Origin: Candidatus Aminicenantota bacterium
GTDB taxonomy: Bacteria; Acidobacteriota; Aminicenantia; UBA2199
Direction of reading: 5' to 3'
NCBI GenBank assembly: GCA_024644125.1
Contig: JAHELQ010000358.1
Span: 1-5,881 of the forward strand
DNA length: 5,881 nt
The notes under the pieces were generated by a model. That model was not told the DNA's origin and did no database searches. It saw only the letters and a list, made by a program, of their open reading frames with translations. Every line of letters begins with the position of its first letter. Position 1 is the first letter of the stretch. The translations under genes were made by a program, and so were the position numbers. Shown piece by piece: positions 5,189-5,881 of the stretch.

Positions 5189-5881
5189 ATGACAATCACA
5201 GAAATCATCGAAATCGGCTCCATCATGGTATTGGGAGGCATTATCCAGAGCTCCTCCGGCTTCGGCTACGGCCTCTTCGCCCTACCGCTGCTTCTTTATT
5301 TCGGTTTTCCCCTGCCCGTCTCCGTCATGATCATCATCACCGGCTCCGCCATCCAGAAAATCGCCGCAGTCAAAGTTCTATCCGACAACCTCGATTGGAA
5401 AGAATTGTCCCCCTACATCGGCACCGGCCTCCTGTCCCTCCCCATCGGCATCTACCTCATGTTCAGCGCCACCAACCTCGATCAATCCATGGTCAAACAG
5501 ATCATTGGGGCCTGCATCCTCCTACTCCTCATTTTGCGTTGGCAAGGTTTCATCCGTTCGCGAGACCACGTCCCCCCCATCTGGGGCCACATCGCCTCCT
5601 TCTGGTCCGGAATCCTCAACGGCTTCGCCAATATCGGCGGCCCCCCATTGGTAATCTGGACCCTCTCCCACCGTTGGAGCAATGAAAAAATGCGGGTAGT
5701 GCTGCTAGCATTCTCACTTATCTTCGTCCCCTTCCAACTGATCCTCATGCCCATTGTCTTTGGCCTCCCGGTCATCTCCGCCTTCATTAAATCCCTCATC
5801 CTCAGCCCCTTTGTCCTGCTGGGTACCTGGCTGGGCCTCCGCATCGGCGCCCAAATCACCCAGCGACAACTCAAACTTTAT
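5189..5881 (+). CDS. TauE/SafE-family (DUF81) membrane transporter, 3' end outside the window
   Basis: The frame is open from ATG 5189 to the right edge with no stop: 231 residues of a very hydrophobic protein, probably short of its C-terminus by a few tens of residues. The TauE/SafE pattern is visible: an N-terminal repeat with GGIIQSSSGFGYGLFALPLL (16-35) and a second, related repeat with SGILNGFANIGGPPLVIW (140-157), as expected from the family's internal duplication. About seven membrane segments can be seen, near 8-36, 42-62, 74-92, 103-119, 134-157, 168-192 and 203-223. Family members export small anions such as sulfite, sulfoacetate or other organosulfur compounds, but the substrate cannot be predicted here. 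It follows rlpA by 6 bp without its own visible promoter or Shine-Dalgarno sequence, so cotranscription is likely. ATG 5189 is the first ATG after the rlpA stop and leaves the first membrane segment complete. Confidence 0.85.
   Translation, partial: MTITEIIEIGSIMVLGGIIQSSSGFGYGLFALPLLLYFGFPLPVSVMIIITGSAIQKIAAVKVLSDNLDWKELSPYIGTGLLSLPIGIYLMFSATNLDQSMVKQIIGACILLLLILRWQGFIRSRDHVPPIWGHIASFWSGILNGFANIGGPPLVIWTLSHRWSNEKMRVVLLAFSLIFVPFQLILMPIVFGLPVISAFIKSLILSPFVLLGTWLGLRIGAQITQRQLKLY

Noticed and set aside
5395..5685. Plus-strand frame rich in Pro, His and Arg inside the transporter gene
   Set aside because: It is an out-of-frame shadow of the TauE/SafE coding sequence, and its low-complexity composition comes from C-rich codons.

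Overview
The window carries five coding stretches, all on the + strand: the 3' three-quarters of clpB (cut by the left edge), an FHA-GAF-sigma54 activator whose reading frame is broken in the middle, rlpA, and the start of a TauE/SafE-family transporter gene (cut by the right edge). The organism cannot be named from the sequence. An RlpA with a SPOR domain points to a diderm (Gram-negative type) bacterium, and the activator implies that the cell uses sigma54. Coding DNA is moderately GC-rich with many C-ending codons, yet Lys is often AAA and A8 tracts are frequent. The three visible gene starts (2529, 4415, 5189) lack a recognisable Shine-Dalgarno sequence, and two of them lie directly behind a TATAAT box, which suggests a lineage that uses leaderless messages.

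Layout. 1-2099: ClpB disaggregase, both AAA+ modules and the coiled-coil M domain. 2100-2528: AT-rich gene-free region with a G8/C7 structure, a hairpin followed by a T-run (likely terminator), a 17-bp inverted repeat resembling an operator, and a strong sigma70-type promoter (TTGAAA, 17 bp, TATAAT) whose predicted start is about 3 nt before the next ATG. 2529-4345: sigma54 activator. FHA and GAF-like parts are in one frame and the AAA+ and Fis-type HTH in the -1 frame, and the two join perfectly at an A8 run (3445-3452) that is an in-frame A_AAA_AAA slippery heptamer. 4346-4414: compact spacer holding a hairpin/T-run and an extended -10 box (TGTTATAAT) placed so that transcription should begin at the A of the rlpA ATG. 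4415-5182: rlpA. 5189-5881: TauE/SafE-like membrane protein, 6 bp downstream of rlpA and probably cotranscribed.

How the genes relate. ClpB is a cytosolic stress chaperone and looks like an independent unit. The activator would couple an input (phosphopeptide binding by FHA, possibly a ligand on the GAF-like part) to sigma54 promoters elsewhere; no kinase and no sigma54 promoter was recognised here. RlpA works on peptidoglycan at the cell envelope. Nothing in the sequence shows a shared pathway linking all of them.

The most notable observation is the frame break in the activator. Expression by slippage, phase variation, a decayed gene and a one-base assembly undercall all remain possible. 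I see no mobile element, CRISPR array, tRNA or rRNA, and no evident new multi-gene system.
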